DNA of 64,000 nt from Macrobrachium rosenbergii (Eukaryota; Arthropoda; Malacostraca; Decapoda; Palaemonidae): the NCBI RefSeq assembly GCF_040412425.1, contig NC_089792.1, forward strand, positions 17,747,366 through 17,811,365, given 5' to 3'. The translations under genes were made by a program, and so were the position numbers. The notes beneath the pieces were generated by a model, which had not been told where the DNA came from, did not search any database, and saw nothing but the letters and a program-made list of their open reading frames with translations. This document shows, piece after piece, positions 1-11,300 of the stretch. How positions within the stretch are numbered: the stretch's first letter is position 1; the number at the start of each line of letters is the position of its first letter.

Positions 1-344
1 ACGATAAAAGTTTTTAGAGTAAGGAAGAAATAGTATGTTCTTCACATAAAGAACTTCATTCTGGCTCACAGTTAACTAGCTTAGAATCAATTTTCCTCTA
101 TTGCCTTCTGCTGCTTTCTAATTCATGACAGATTGTAGTTTTTCATCTCATACGCAGCCAAATGATTTCACATACAATACAAGAAAGTTAAAAGCACCAA
201 AATTACAGTAGAGGAGAGTTAAAAGCACCAAAATTATCTTGACACACTGACATATTGACCAAGAAGGGGAGGAAGTGCTGCCCACTCATGGTCAAATATG
301 TTGCCCACTTGGTGGTCAAAATACTGCTACGAAGGATACTGAAA

Positions 345-345
<1 letters not shown>

Positions 346-412
<67 letters not shown>
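346..412. repeat. (CT)n microsatellite
   Basis: Uninterrupted dinucleotide array of about 67 bp, part of the CT-carrying Tigger-like repeat. The translated serine-leucine run over it is not a gene. Confidence 0.97.
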
Positions 413-414
<2 letters not shown>

Positions 415-477
415 AATGTGAGAGATGGATAGGTAGTTAGATAGATAGATAGATAGAAAGGGAGAGGAACTAATAGC

Positions 478-485
<8 letters not shown>

Positions 486-511
<26 letters not shown>

Positions 512-512
512 T
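486..512. repeat. (CT)n microsatellite
   Basis: 27-bp array, preceded at 431-457 by (GATA)n-like sequence. Confidence 0.95.
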
Positions 513-592
513 TGTTACTGGCTGGAAGGGTTAGAACTTAATACATATATATTTTTATGGGTAAAATGTTTAAGATGACTTTGAAATGATAA

Positions 593-947
593 TACAGTAA
601 ACCACCAGTATTCGCATTCTCATGATTCGCGGACTCACGCATTCGTGGGTTTCTCTGTGGGACATATCTAGCCATTATTTGCGGAAAATTTGCCCATTCG
701 CGGTATTTTTCAGAGAAATATTCACTAATTACTGTATTTTCACATAATTTTCATGAATAAATGCACTTTTGTGATAAAACTATTAAAATACTGAGGTATA
801 AGCATTTTTACAGGGTTTTTTCTTGTGTTTAAACTATCAAAATGGGCAGTTCTAAGTGTTTTTAGAGGGGTTTTAAGTATTCGCGGATTTTAGCTATTCG
901 CGGGGGGTGTGGTACGCATCCCCCGCAAATACAGAGGGTTCACTATA
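593..947. mobile_element. Tigger-like miniature element (355 bp), nested
   Basis: TA-flanked. The left end is TACAGTAAACCACCAGTATT; the right end is the complement of TAGTGAACCCTCTGTATTTG. Internal GATTCGCGG/CGCGAATA-type words occur near both ends. It interrupts an older related repeat, and the paralogous sequence at about 34.16-34.19 kb lacks it. Confidence 0.78.
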
Positions 948-1277
948 TCATTTCAAAGATTAATACAGTAATAGGATAATAGTTTAAGGTATATTTGATG
1001 TAGGATGATAGTTTAAGGTATACTGTACAATTGGTATTTGAACTTTCAAGATAGGCAATTATAAGCATTTTTAGAGGGGGTGTTAACTATTTTCTGATTT
1101 TAACTATTTGCAGGGGTTGTAGTACGCATCCCCCACAAATACGGGGGTTTACTGTATATGTATCCTGACAATGATCATGCTATTCATATGAAAAAATAGC
1201 AAATAAAATGTGTCCAATAATTTGAATGCACTGCTACTGGTTATTATCTGAATCTTTACCAGCCTTTAGAGATTCAT

Positions 1278-1561
1278 TACAGGCAGTCCGCGGTCATCGG
1301 CAGCCTCGGTTACTGGTGATCCAGTTTTACAGCGCTTGTCTAGCGATGACGATAACCAGATTTTCGTCGCCGATAACTGGTTATTGGCACTGATCACCTC
1401 TTATCAGCAGCGCTGATCACCGGTTATCGGCGCTGCTAACTGGTTATCGGCGCCACTAACCGGGGATCAGTGCTATTGTCGGCAATTTTCGGTTAGCGGC
1501 GATTTTCAGTTGTCATCACGCAGTCGGAACGGAACCCGCCGATAACCGGGGACTGCCTGTA
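1278..1561. mobile_element. CAGGCAGTCCC miniature element, copy 1
   Basis: TA-flanked ends TACAGGCAGTCCGCGG and GATAACCGGGGACTGCCTGT with A. The interior is a run of diverged CGGTTATCGGCG / CGCCGATAACCG words that are self-complementary. TA target and CAG ends fit pogo/Tigger-like miniature elements. Confidence 0.78.
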
Positions 1562-1667
1562 GTTAGAATAATAACCTCAGCTTGAACTTGAAAGCCCAAA
1601 AGTATTAAACTTTATTTTTGGTGAAAACAGTACCAAGCTGACCTCAACATAGAAGAGGAATTGGAAA

Positions 1668-1982
1668 TGGAATATAAAGTTTAGGCCAAAGGCCAATTGC
1701 TGGGACCTATGAGGTCATTCCGCACTGAAAAGGAAACTGAGAATAAAGGAGGTCTTAAAGCTGTAACAGGAGGAAAACCTTGCAGCTGCAGTATGATACA
1801 ATTGTTAGGAGAGAGGGTGGAAAGTAAGATGGAAGAAAGATAATAAGAATGGAGGTACAGTAAAAGGAATGAAATGGGTTGCAGCTAGGGGAAGAAGGGA
1901 TGCTGCAAAGAATCTTCATTAGTAATGTCTACAGTGCACTGCATGAGGTGCACTGAAGGCACTACCTCCATAGATAGGAGGA
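1668..1982 (+). repeat. SINE-like dispersed repeat, copy 1
   Basis: Contains AGGCCAAAGGCCAATTGCTG, GGACCTATGAGGTCATTC, TGTAACAGGAGGAAAACCTT, GGTGGAAAGTAAGATGGAAG and CTACAGTGCACTGCATGAGG. It shares its second half with 58650-58908. I recall closely similar sequence as an abundant repeat of decapod genomes; this is memory, not a search. Confidence 0.65.
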
Positions 1983-2158
1983 CCCAAGATCAAAAACAAG
2001 GCCTGAAAGGATTGATCTGGGCATATTTACCAAACCCACTGAGGTACGCTGCCTCATAGTCAATCAACTGTTGTGGGTACCTGCCTGGAGAGGAGAGGGA
2101 GAGAGATAAAAAGAAAGAAGAGAAAAGAGAGGACTATGGCATATGGAACTTGAAACAC

Positions 2159-2758
2159 TTACTTTATCGATTCAAAACAGGGAGGCCTTGACAAAGTCAG
2201 CGTCATAATTACACTGGTGGAAGAAGATCCTCTCTTGATCTTAGGGCTAACATTTTTTCTGCCATCAATATCACCAGATGGACTTGTTGGGTTCTTTAAC
2301 ACAGGCTCTCTAAGATCCTTGGGGTTGCAAAGCCCTTGCTTAAGTAAGTCCCCTTTGTTGCAAAATCCTCTGACTTTTTCACTGGTATAGATTAATTTAG
2401 CATAAAAAACCATCCAAGAAAATCTGTTGTGGTAATTGGCAGAGTTGGGGTCTTGAGCTAACTCAAGCTCCCTTCTCATAGATGACAAGAAACTCTTAGG
2501 CATTAGAAAAGCTAGATGACTGGTCTCATCTTTGAGTAGAGAAATGGTACTGTAGCCTAGAATAATTTCCTGTTTATTCAACATTATGAAGTTTTCAAGA
2601 TTATTATTTTCTTCAGACTTAAAGGACCTCAGATTAGCAGATATAATAGATCTCTCTCTTCTTGCCAGTTGACCTAGTCCATGACCTGACTGACAAGCTG
2701 AAACAGATACAGGGACAGCAGCTGTGAATGATTTAGACAGCTCTATTGTGTCATACTG
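2159..2758 (-). other. Unrecognised 199-codon open frame
   Basis: Open on the minus strand from after a TGA at 2761-2759 to a stop at 2159. The first ATG is at 2584, giving 141 residues, but the frame upstream is equally protein-like (GHGLGQLARRERSIISANLR, FKSEENNNLENF), so it may be an exon or part of a longer retroelement gene. The later part is FLSSMRRELELAQDPNSANY followed by HNRFSWMVFYAKLIYTSEK and a basic tail. No family recognised. It lies between a SINE-like repeat and a LINE remnant, so a mobile-element origin is my first guess. Composition is mixed, without low complexity. Confidence 0.35.
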
Positions 2759-3069
2759 TCAATACTTCACTTCATTAAGACAAAACAGATTGGACTTTCG
2801 TGTTTCTAATAATTTTCCCTTTAAACCTTACAGGCTGGGCTAAATATGCATTAACAATACCCCAAGACTGTGCAAACCTAAAGGTTGGCCAGTTAAAAAA
2901 AAAACACATCAGCAGAAAGAGGGAGGTATATAGATGCACTTGGTATGAGAAAAAAGTTCTAAAAAATTTTCTTTTGAAAGTAAATATTTCAAAAAGATGA
3001 ATTAACAAATTAATAAATAAGTGAAATAAAAATGTAAGTTAATTATTAAAATACATGGGGAATTGTAAT

Positions 3070-3990
3070 GCAATGCATCTTCGCTTAAACTTCTGAAGTT
3101 CCAATTGCACAACATCCTCAGGGAGGCTGTTCCAGTCCAATATTGTGGGGAATAAAGGACCTCCGGGATTGAGAAGTTTGACAGCGAGGCACATTTACTG
3201 CATATTCGTGCTGCTTTTCAGCGAATGTGGTTACTGTCAGCAGGAAAAGGGGATCAGGGATTAATTGCGAATGTGAAAGATCCCCATTAAAGCACAACTT
3301 ATGAAAAAGTGACAAACAAAGACCATTCGTTGATGGTCCAAGTCATTACTGCTAATATTAGGAAATAGAAACCTGCCACCTCAAAACACTCTCTTAAAGA
3401 GAGAAATCTCTGGCAGAAGCAGACCCCACATTGGAGAACAGTATTCTAGTAAGGGAAGGACAAATTACCTAAAACAGGTCCCATTGATATTATCACTGTT
3501 ATGAATATGTGAGTCCTTACAAACAGTACCTAACTCTCGTTAAGCATTTGCTGAAACTTTCATTAAGTGTTTCTCAAAAGTAAGATGAGAGTCAAAAGTT
3601 ACACTTAGAATAGTTAAAGCTTAGGACTCATTCAGCGGAGTCCTATCCACCTGAAGGGGAGGATGGAGTGGAAAATCTGTACGAGATCAGCTAATCAACA
3701 GTGTTTTCATTTTACTGGAGTTCAGCCTCATACCCCACCAACTACACCATTCAGTGATCCAGTCATCTCCTGACTGAGGCTGAGGGCAGCTCCATTTCTC
3801 ATTAATGGAGACTTTATTACACCCACAAATGTTGCATCATTGGCATACTGAACAATCTTGTTTTCCAGACCAACAACCATGTCACTTGTATACACTAAAA
3901 ATAACAGTGGACCAAGAACACTACCCTGTTGAACTCCAGACACAATAGGTCTTGGTTCGTTAAAGATCCCATCAAGAACAACTCACTGCT
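3070..3990 (-). pseudogene. Non-LTR (LINE) reverse transcriptase remnant
   Basis: Minus-strand RT C-terminal half. GVQQGSVLGPLLFLVYTSDM near 3.9 kb, QYANDATFVGVI near 3.85 kb (the catalytic box, normally YADD, reads YAND), LPLLEYCSPMWGLLL near 3.43 kb, and the C-terminal VNVPRCQTSQSRRSFIPHNI near 3.16 kb, ahead of a frameshifted equivalent of LWNSLPE. The order matches Jockey/CR1-type LINEs. The aspartate-to-asparagine change and frame breaks show it is dead. Confidence 0.88.
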
Positions 3991-5225
3991 GCCTACTGTG
4001 ATCTAGCATTTGCCAAAAATATTTATTTTCCACTTAAGGTCATTGTCTTGTTTTCAATCTATTAGTGATGCATTTATGATAAGTTGCCAACAATGTGTGC
4101 TTATGTCATATTTTACTGTGTGGATGCACACTTACAGGTTAACCTTCTGGCAGACAATAAGGCGAGTGGTTTTCTATGGGGCTTTAGGGGACCAGGATGG
4201 TCATGCACCAACTCAAAGGGATAAAGGAGTGCTGTTCTTTTTTCTCCTAATTTTGAAGTTTCTGGACTTTGCCCAGATGCATGAAAGGCTAAAGTTAGTC
4301 ATGGGGCTGTGATAAAACCTATTTGTGTTTAAAAGTAGTTATAGAAAGTGCACTCATTCCAACAACTACTTGCACTATTTTGTTAACCGGAGAATAAATT
4401 TATAAATGTGAAAATTGGTGGTAAGGTAGGCTTGTTTTTAAGGGCTTTAAGATATTGTGAACTCAACCTTCTTGATAATGAAATTAGTTTTATTTCCAAT
4501 GTTTTTTTTTTTTAAATAAGGTATTCTGATTTCTTTGCAGATTCAAACTCTAACCAAAGCAAAATATACTATTTATAAGGATGAACTGAAAGTTTAAAAT
4601 GAAGAAAAGGATCAGGTCATTAAACTGCCATGTTACTATAAATAAAAAATTTGTTTCTGGAATATGTACTATGGCTTTTAAAAATTTTAAAAATAGTTGT
4701 CAGAAAAATGACTCGGGATTTGGAGACCATAGAACAGAGGGGACTGTTACTCAACATATTAAAAAGAGTGTAGCTGCAGCACAAATGCTGGAAAGCAAAT
4801 CATCAAATACCAAACTCCTATGCAAATGCAATGAAATAAAATTAAGAGACTACAGTAGCTGGAAGGGCCTTATTTAATAGTAACTCCACCATGTTCGGAA
4901 ATGAAAATTCTATATTACTTAAGAGATAGAACTATACATCACAACAGTTCAGAAGTAATTTAAAAATAACAAATAAGTCCTTTAATGGACTCTAGGGAGT
5001 ATACTCATAAAAATAAATTATCTGTTTGACCCAAGATCATTAGACACACCTTTGTAGTAAGGGGATTGGGAAATATTGGCATGTATATAAGCATGTACCA
5101 AATAACAGTTCTTCCCTACTTTTGTGAATAGCATAGTGTATCACAAAAGTTTAAGGATATACATGACAAAGATTTTTTTTTTAATTTTTCATCAAGAACA
5201 TAACATTGTGGTCAACTGTAGTTGC

Positions 5226-5314
<89 letters not shown>
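5226..5314. repeat. (AAT)n microsatellite
   Basis: About 30 perfect trinucleotide units; the asparagine run read across it is an artefact. Confidence 0.97.
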
Positions 5315-5315
<1 letters not shown>

Positions 5316-6272
5316 TTTTCTCAGGAAGTTAACTTGAATCGAAAACTGAATTTAACAGAAACTTAATAATCAAAACTTTTGGCAAAGGATCAAATGAATA
5401 TTTGAGGATTACTGAAACTCAAAGTGAAATGTTTCAAGACATAATTAGAGGGAAAGTATTATTGAGAGGCAAGGACAGCAAAAAAAAAAAATAAATAAAT
5501 AAAAAAATACAGGAGGTACAGCATACTAAGTACTAAAATGGATATAAAGATTAATATGGTACGTGTACCAATACCACATTAGATACAGTACCTCAAACAT
5601 CAAAAGTGACAGAAGAATCCTTATTAGTAGTTCTTGAGTGATTATGATCACAAGAGCAAGACTTGAGAGCAGACTTCAAGTGGAGGTCAACCATCACTAG
5701 TAAATAGATAAATAAGAGCTTACCTCTAAATGGGAGATTTTATACTAGTACTCACAACAAGCCTTTGAAGCCTCCAGTGATTTAACCTTTCTGGTCTTCA
5801 AACCATATAAACAAGATAATCACAAAAGCTGAAAAGCAGCCCCCGAACGTCCATGGACCACACTTGAAACCCATTATATCTACATCATATAATATAATAC
5901 AACAAGATATATCCCAAATGCAATTACTACTTGAACTCTTTGCTTTGTTTTAAAATTGCACATGCCAGCAGCCATTTCATACCTTCTGAATAATCTGAAG
6001 AAAATCCTTCTCCTTGACCTACATCTCAAACAATTCAACAATAGTTAAATTGAAAAGGATTTTTTCATTCACAGCCATACCATGAAAATAATAATTCTTT
6101 ACAAATTTTGTGAACCTTACATAAATTTAGTATATCTCGCTGATGACTATGCAGTTCTTTCAAAATTTTATGCAGAAAGTTCTAAAACTGCTGAGTAAAA
6201 TCACAAGTTCTGTGAAATGTTCTGTTTATGCTAACAATTCCCTTCACAAGTGTTGGTCACTTAAATCTCAAG

Positions 6273-6318
6273 TTTGCATCTCTGTTACGATAAAATTTGC
6301 ATCTCTGTTACGATACAA
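6273..6318. repeat. 23-bp tandem duplication
   Basis: TTTGCATCTCTGTTACGATA plus AAA occurs twice in succession, nearly identical. Confidence 0.85.
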
Positions 6319-8079
6319 AATAACTACTAATAGAACACAATATTTCATTAAAAAGATAGTCACTAACAAACAAAAATTTTATTGTAAAATTTACATTTAA
6401 ACCTCAATTATTCATCTTCATAATGACCAATTTAACAATAATGCTATGAAAGTGTTACTTCTAAAGGATCCCTTGTACTGTAATTTGCATTGGGAGCATA
6501 AGTAGAACAATAAATATGGTTAATAAGGTACACTCCCATCCCCTTCTCTTACATACAGAAAGTTCTACAAATAAACTGCTACAATTATTGTTGTTAAATA
6601 TTCTAACAAAGATACCAAACAATTATACAATACATGAAATTCATATTAACTACTATTAAAAAAAGTACAACAATTTTGTCAGGATTTTCATCATATCTTA
6701 AGCTGACTTCTAAATCAAACTTACTGTGCATGCAAAAAAATCTAATCTAATTTTAGCGAATCACAATACTACACCTGAGCGAGCAGTCCGAGCTGTCCTA
6801 GATAAAAGCCTTGAAATACTGAACAGGTGATCAGGCAAGCAGAGACAGTATGCAACACAGTAAGCAGTGACAGAGAAGAGTGCCTTTAACAGCCAAGTCA
6901 GGTAGAAAGGGAGACGGATTATCATCTGAGAGAGGCCACTTGCAGCCAAATATTCAATGGCTATATGACCTGTTCTTTCATTTCTAGATATATCGGATCC
7001 ATCACCCATTTCACAGTTCTTAAGAGTACCTTGTGAAACAAGAAACATGCATTTGGCAATATGCTTGCTAAACAAAGCAATCCTTGCTGCAGCAAGGAAT
7101 GCTATGAAAAAATTGAACTTTGTTAAACCAATTTTATGTTTCACTGATACAAACCACTGTTTTATAACACCTATTTTGATAATTTAGGCTTTCTGACTAA
7201 GTCCTGAATTACAACTCATGGTTAGTGTTAGTGATTGTTAACAAGACAAGACAGGCCAGTTCTCACTGAGAGGCTTCATCCCTTGCTCACTGGACCTCAG
7301 CAGTTTTCACTTGTACCTGCACAGCAGGATGGAGTCTACAACCTGTCAGCAGGCAGGCAGGGAACAGCCTTTCTAAAACAATGGTTTTCATTTATGAAAC
7401 TATAAAATTGCTTCCAAAAATTTTAAGATGCTCATATAAAGACATAAACTGGTGTTTAAAAAATCTAGCATAATTAAAGACTGAATAAACTGAAATATAT
7501 CTCTGCATAAAGAGCAATATTTTTGTAAATTAAAATGTTTTTCATACAAACCAATTATTCAAAAATAGGCTTACTCCCATGCAAAAGTTCTCCAACCACT
7601 CCAATTTGTTAGATTCAAAAACCCAAAGGCCCTTCTTCACATGCCTAGATAAACTGCCAAACACTCTGTTGATCATCATTCTGTCATGTTCACTTTGATA
7701 ATGAACAAAGTTGGGAAGGAAGAGGGCGCTTTGTGTTATGATCAATGTATCTGTATGAGGAAGATGTTAGTAAAAATATTTGTTCATTATGAACTAATTA
7801 TAAATAGCCTGAAACTGTTTTCAAGGCATAAGAGAACATTACCAGGGGTCTGGATATGTAGGCTGGTGGCAGTCAGATGCAACCAAAGGCAGAGCAGCAC
7901 AGAGAAAAGGCTCCAAGCTGGTCTCCCTAATCAGGGTTCATAAGATGAAGACTTTTCCACATGGTAATGTTCAAAAATATTCTTGGGATGAGGATGAATC
8001 ACCATGGATGCACTAGAGGAGACAAATCCACAGCAAATAGGGTATCTGCCAATCAAAGCTAAGGAACAGAAGCTGATAA

Positions 8080-8370
8080 CATAGACATGATGAAGTACAG
8101 GTCAAACGGACAGCTAAAAATGAAGGTGCAACTGTAGTTGAAGACACAGGTGCACTTGTTGTCATAACCATCAAGGATGACAATAATACAGTTGACATCA
8201 TGGAGGCTACAGTGTTCACTGATACAGATGCAGGCATGGTTGCAGATGATGTAGAAACGGCAGGTATCACTACATCCACAGAAAGGGAAGGAGGCAGGGA
8301 GGTAAAATTGTTGGAGAAGAAACAAGTGATGTTAGGCTGGCAATTAATTTATAACCAGGCACACCAATGA
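8080..8370 (+). other. Unrecognised acidic open frame without ATG
   Basis: 96 codons between stops on the plus strand: VKRTAKNEGATVVEDTGALV, VITIKDDNNTVDIMEATVF, DTDAGMVADDVETAG. There is no initiating ATG before the middle. The minus strand is also open over much of 8.0-8.7 kb in overlapping frames, which suggests compositional openness. It could be a decayed repeat gene or an exon; a GCAG|GTATC donor-like site lies within. No function is assigned. Confidence 0.2.
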
Positions 8371-11300
8371 CAGCTCTAAACTGATCCTGAAACATAGGGC
8401 AGCCGACAAACAATAAATTCTTGGTCCTCAAGAGATCCAATAAAAGTGACAGGGCAACAATGGAAGGCATGAGTGCAGGAGAAGCTGGAAGCCAAAAATC
8501 AAGGGCAGGGCAGTCAAGGTATAAGGAAAACTTCTCCAAAGGTGACAGGATGATACTCCAGAGAGGGGACTTCTAAGGGGGCTTGTGTTCAACTGGTATA
8601 TGTAATGAAGGAATTGAGATGTTGGATGAGACCTTACACTTCCTACCCACAGAGGGGGAGACATTGCTTTCTGACTGCAAAGCAACATAAAACTAAACAA
8701 TGAAAAATCTGAGCATGCCTTTACAGAGGTCTTTGGACATGACGTTCCTAAGCCCTACTCTGGGGTAAAAGAACAACTGGCTTATAAACAAATTCATATA
8801 CACTAAACAAGACTTCTGCTAGAAACTAGATACACTGCCACCCATGACACAATGAGCATAGTAGATGAGGGTCTTTGTCCAGCAAAGGTATAAAGGAGCT
8901 AAAAGCTGACTCTCTAATCCATCACAAGTATGCTCAGCTATAGTTACCACACCACTATTGAAAACCCTCGTATGCAAAAAGGCACAGCAATGGGGGATTA
9001 ACAATTCATATGAATCAAAAACTATAAACATACTCTAAAAAATAGTGATATAAAAAACATTATGGTAGGAAAATATATGTAAATGAGGCACTTCAGAAAT
9101 AATGAGAGCAGAAAACAAGGAAACAAAGATAACTGTGTTACTGTAAATCAAACTAGGAAAACAACTGTGTAATAATAACAACACCACTTTCTGAAAATTA
9201 CCTCATTAAAAGAAGTCTGTAAGACATTATTTACAGACAGTAAAACAAAAGGGAAACAGTACCCCCATAACAATCAGGGGCAAGGAATGCCACTGCCCCT
9301 GGAAGTACAACCCAGGAAAACCCCCTCAACAAATTCACAAAACACAGTAAACCACCAACATCACAAAAATATGCCATAGGCAAATGAATAAATAATGAAA
9401 TTACGTGTCACAAAGCACAATATGCAAACTGCTAAATCCTAGAAGAGCAACTCAGGATACTTATGAAAACACTTAAAACACACTTGAGTCCCTTGAAAGA
9501 ATGACAAGAAGTGGAGACCTCATTACGTTATTTGTATCTGTAGAGGGTCTTAGTCTTTCAGGAACTAACAAGTTGGTGTGACTGGAAAGCTGTTGCATGG
9601 AAGTAAGGCAATTTATGATTAATGAGCTCATATGAACAATGAATTGCATCTGGAGTTGAATCATCTCTATGATCCCTATGAGAGATCACTAATTTGAAAT
9701 ACCTGCACAGGAGTTCACACTTACGAGTCTTACAATCTCTGTACTACCATATATCTTTAAAAAAGAGACAAACCACTTTCATAAAACAAAGGAAGTGGGC
9801 AGGGTAAGGCAACTAACCAAAAACTTGTCCCAGGGACTGAAACTGCAGATACGTTGATTATTCCACAGGAACATCAAAAAGGAAAACATAAGAGGGTAGA
9901 ATGAAAGTGTGGCTGCCTGTGCAGTTGAATGTGCTTTACCTTGACAAAAAGATGTATCATTGGAACATCTTTCCATCTGTAGGTGACATATCTGTGGTAA
10001 AAGAAAATATGAAGCAAGTTCTCACATACCAATGTAAAATATCTCATTATAATCATCTACAAAACAATATTAACCAAAAAGTAGAGTCTTTTGTAAAGGG
10101 ACAGGAGCAGAGGTATATCTATCCTGGAATAGAGGTCCTGATAGGAGGTCTTTTATGGAGAAGCTGTTTTTAAATAGCAACCTACTGTGCTCACTGGTTT
10201 CCTCCGGCACCACATAAGTCAGTAAGTTGGGAAATTAAGCAAGCATAATGTGACACTTCTTATAAACTGTAGTGTCTAGATTTTAAGAATGGAAGCACTT
10301 CCAAATTGTTGCTTTGGCATATGCTACTTAACCAGAGATGGACATAAGGTGAATTCGGATGGTGATGTTGAAGTCACCCGATCAAGAAATGTTGCATCTG
10401 GTATGAGGCACCTGAAATATCATACTAGATCTACAACAAACCCTGGCTTGATAAGAACATGCTCCTTGGATGCAAGCCTGAGATGGATACTGATTTTTGT
10501 TCCAAATCCGGTATAGAAAAAGTTCTCAACAGTTCATGGACTGGAGTTGTTGGTGGCCTAAAGCACAACAGTGACAATAAAGAGAATGGTAACTTCTTTA
10601 ATTTCCTTAACTTCCAGAAACCTCTATGCTTCATAGTAGCTGCAGACTCGACAGCCTAGGAGGATAAAATATTTCTATAGTCCCACACAGGCTCAAGTAT
10701 GGCCTTTCAGTAACATCCCGAATGGGTCAACCTCTCCCATTCAACTTTATCTACAGTAGTTCTAGTACCTTTAAGCAGTCTCTTCTATCTGCCAAGAGAT
10801 GGATGCCAACATTTGTAATGTATGGGAAAGGATGCAAAGAAAGGTCTTTGATTTATAATAGGTATCTATCTTTTAATGTCTGAATCTTTCTGGCATTATA
10901 AAAAACCCCAAATGGTATCCAATGAAGGATAATGCACTAATACTGCAGGAAGGTAAGCTTTTCTTAGTAAACTGACTGAACCATGGCCAGAAAAGATAAA
11001 CAGACCACCATTTTTATTTTCCTGATTTGTGATTAAAGGTAACAGTTGCCTCTCATCAGCTACATTCTCAAAAAATTATTTGTATTTTAAAAGAGGCTGT
11101 AATTGCATATGGAAGTCTGGTTATGCTGGGTAAGAAGCTATTTCCAGGCTTGGAAACTACTTCTCATTATGATCAAACACAATGGACAGTCTAGGACTCT
11201 AGGGTCTGGTCTGCTTCTGTACATAAGCCAATGTAAGGATAAGCATGGCTTGAAGGATGATGAAGATTTTATAAAAGCAGCAACAACAATATGTGCCCAT

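Larger units (their letters stand above)
344..1156. repeat. Older Tigger-like element part carrying (CT)n
   Basis: Shares with 33.35-34.36 kb, in the same order, a (CT)n array, AGAATGTGAGAGATGGATAG with GATA repeats, a second (CT)n, TGCTGGAAGGGTTAGAA, TTGAACTTTCAAGATAGGCA, and the end CAAATACGGGGGTTTACTGTA at 1136-1156. The left terminus is not recognisable. Split by the element at 593-947. Confidence 0.7.
4011..8079. other. No supported gene (AT-rich)
   Basis: Apart from (AAT)n at 5226-5314 and the duplication at 6273-6318, nothing assignable. A hydrophobic minus-strand frame at 6761-7144 opens with GTG and matches no family I know. Confidence 0.6.

Noticed and set aside
6761..7144. 127-codon hydrophobic minus-strand frame
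   Set aside because: Opens with GTG, no recognisable family, no convincing splice context; probably chance.
8013..8700. Set of overlapping minus-strand frames
   Set aside because: Overlap each other and a plus-strand frame; low hydrophobic-codon complexity suggests openness by composition, not coding.
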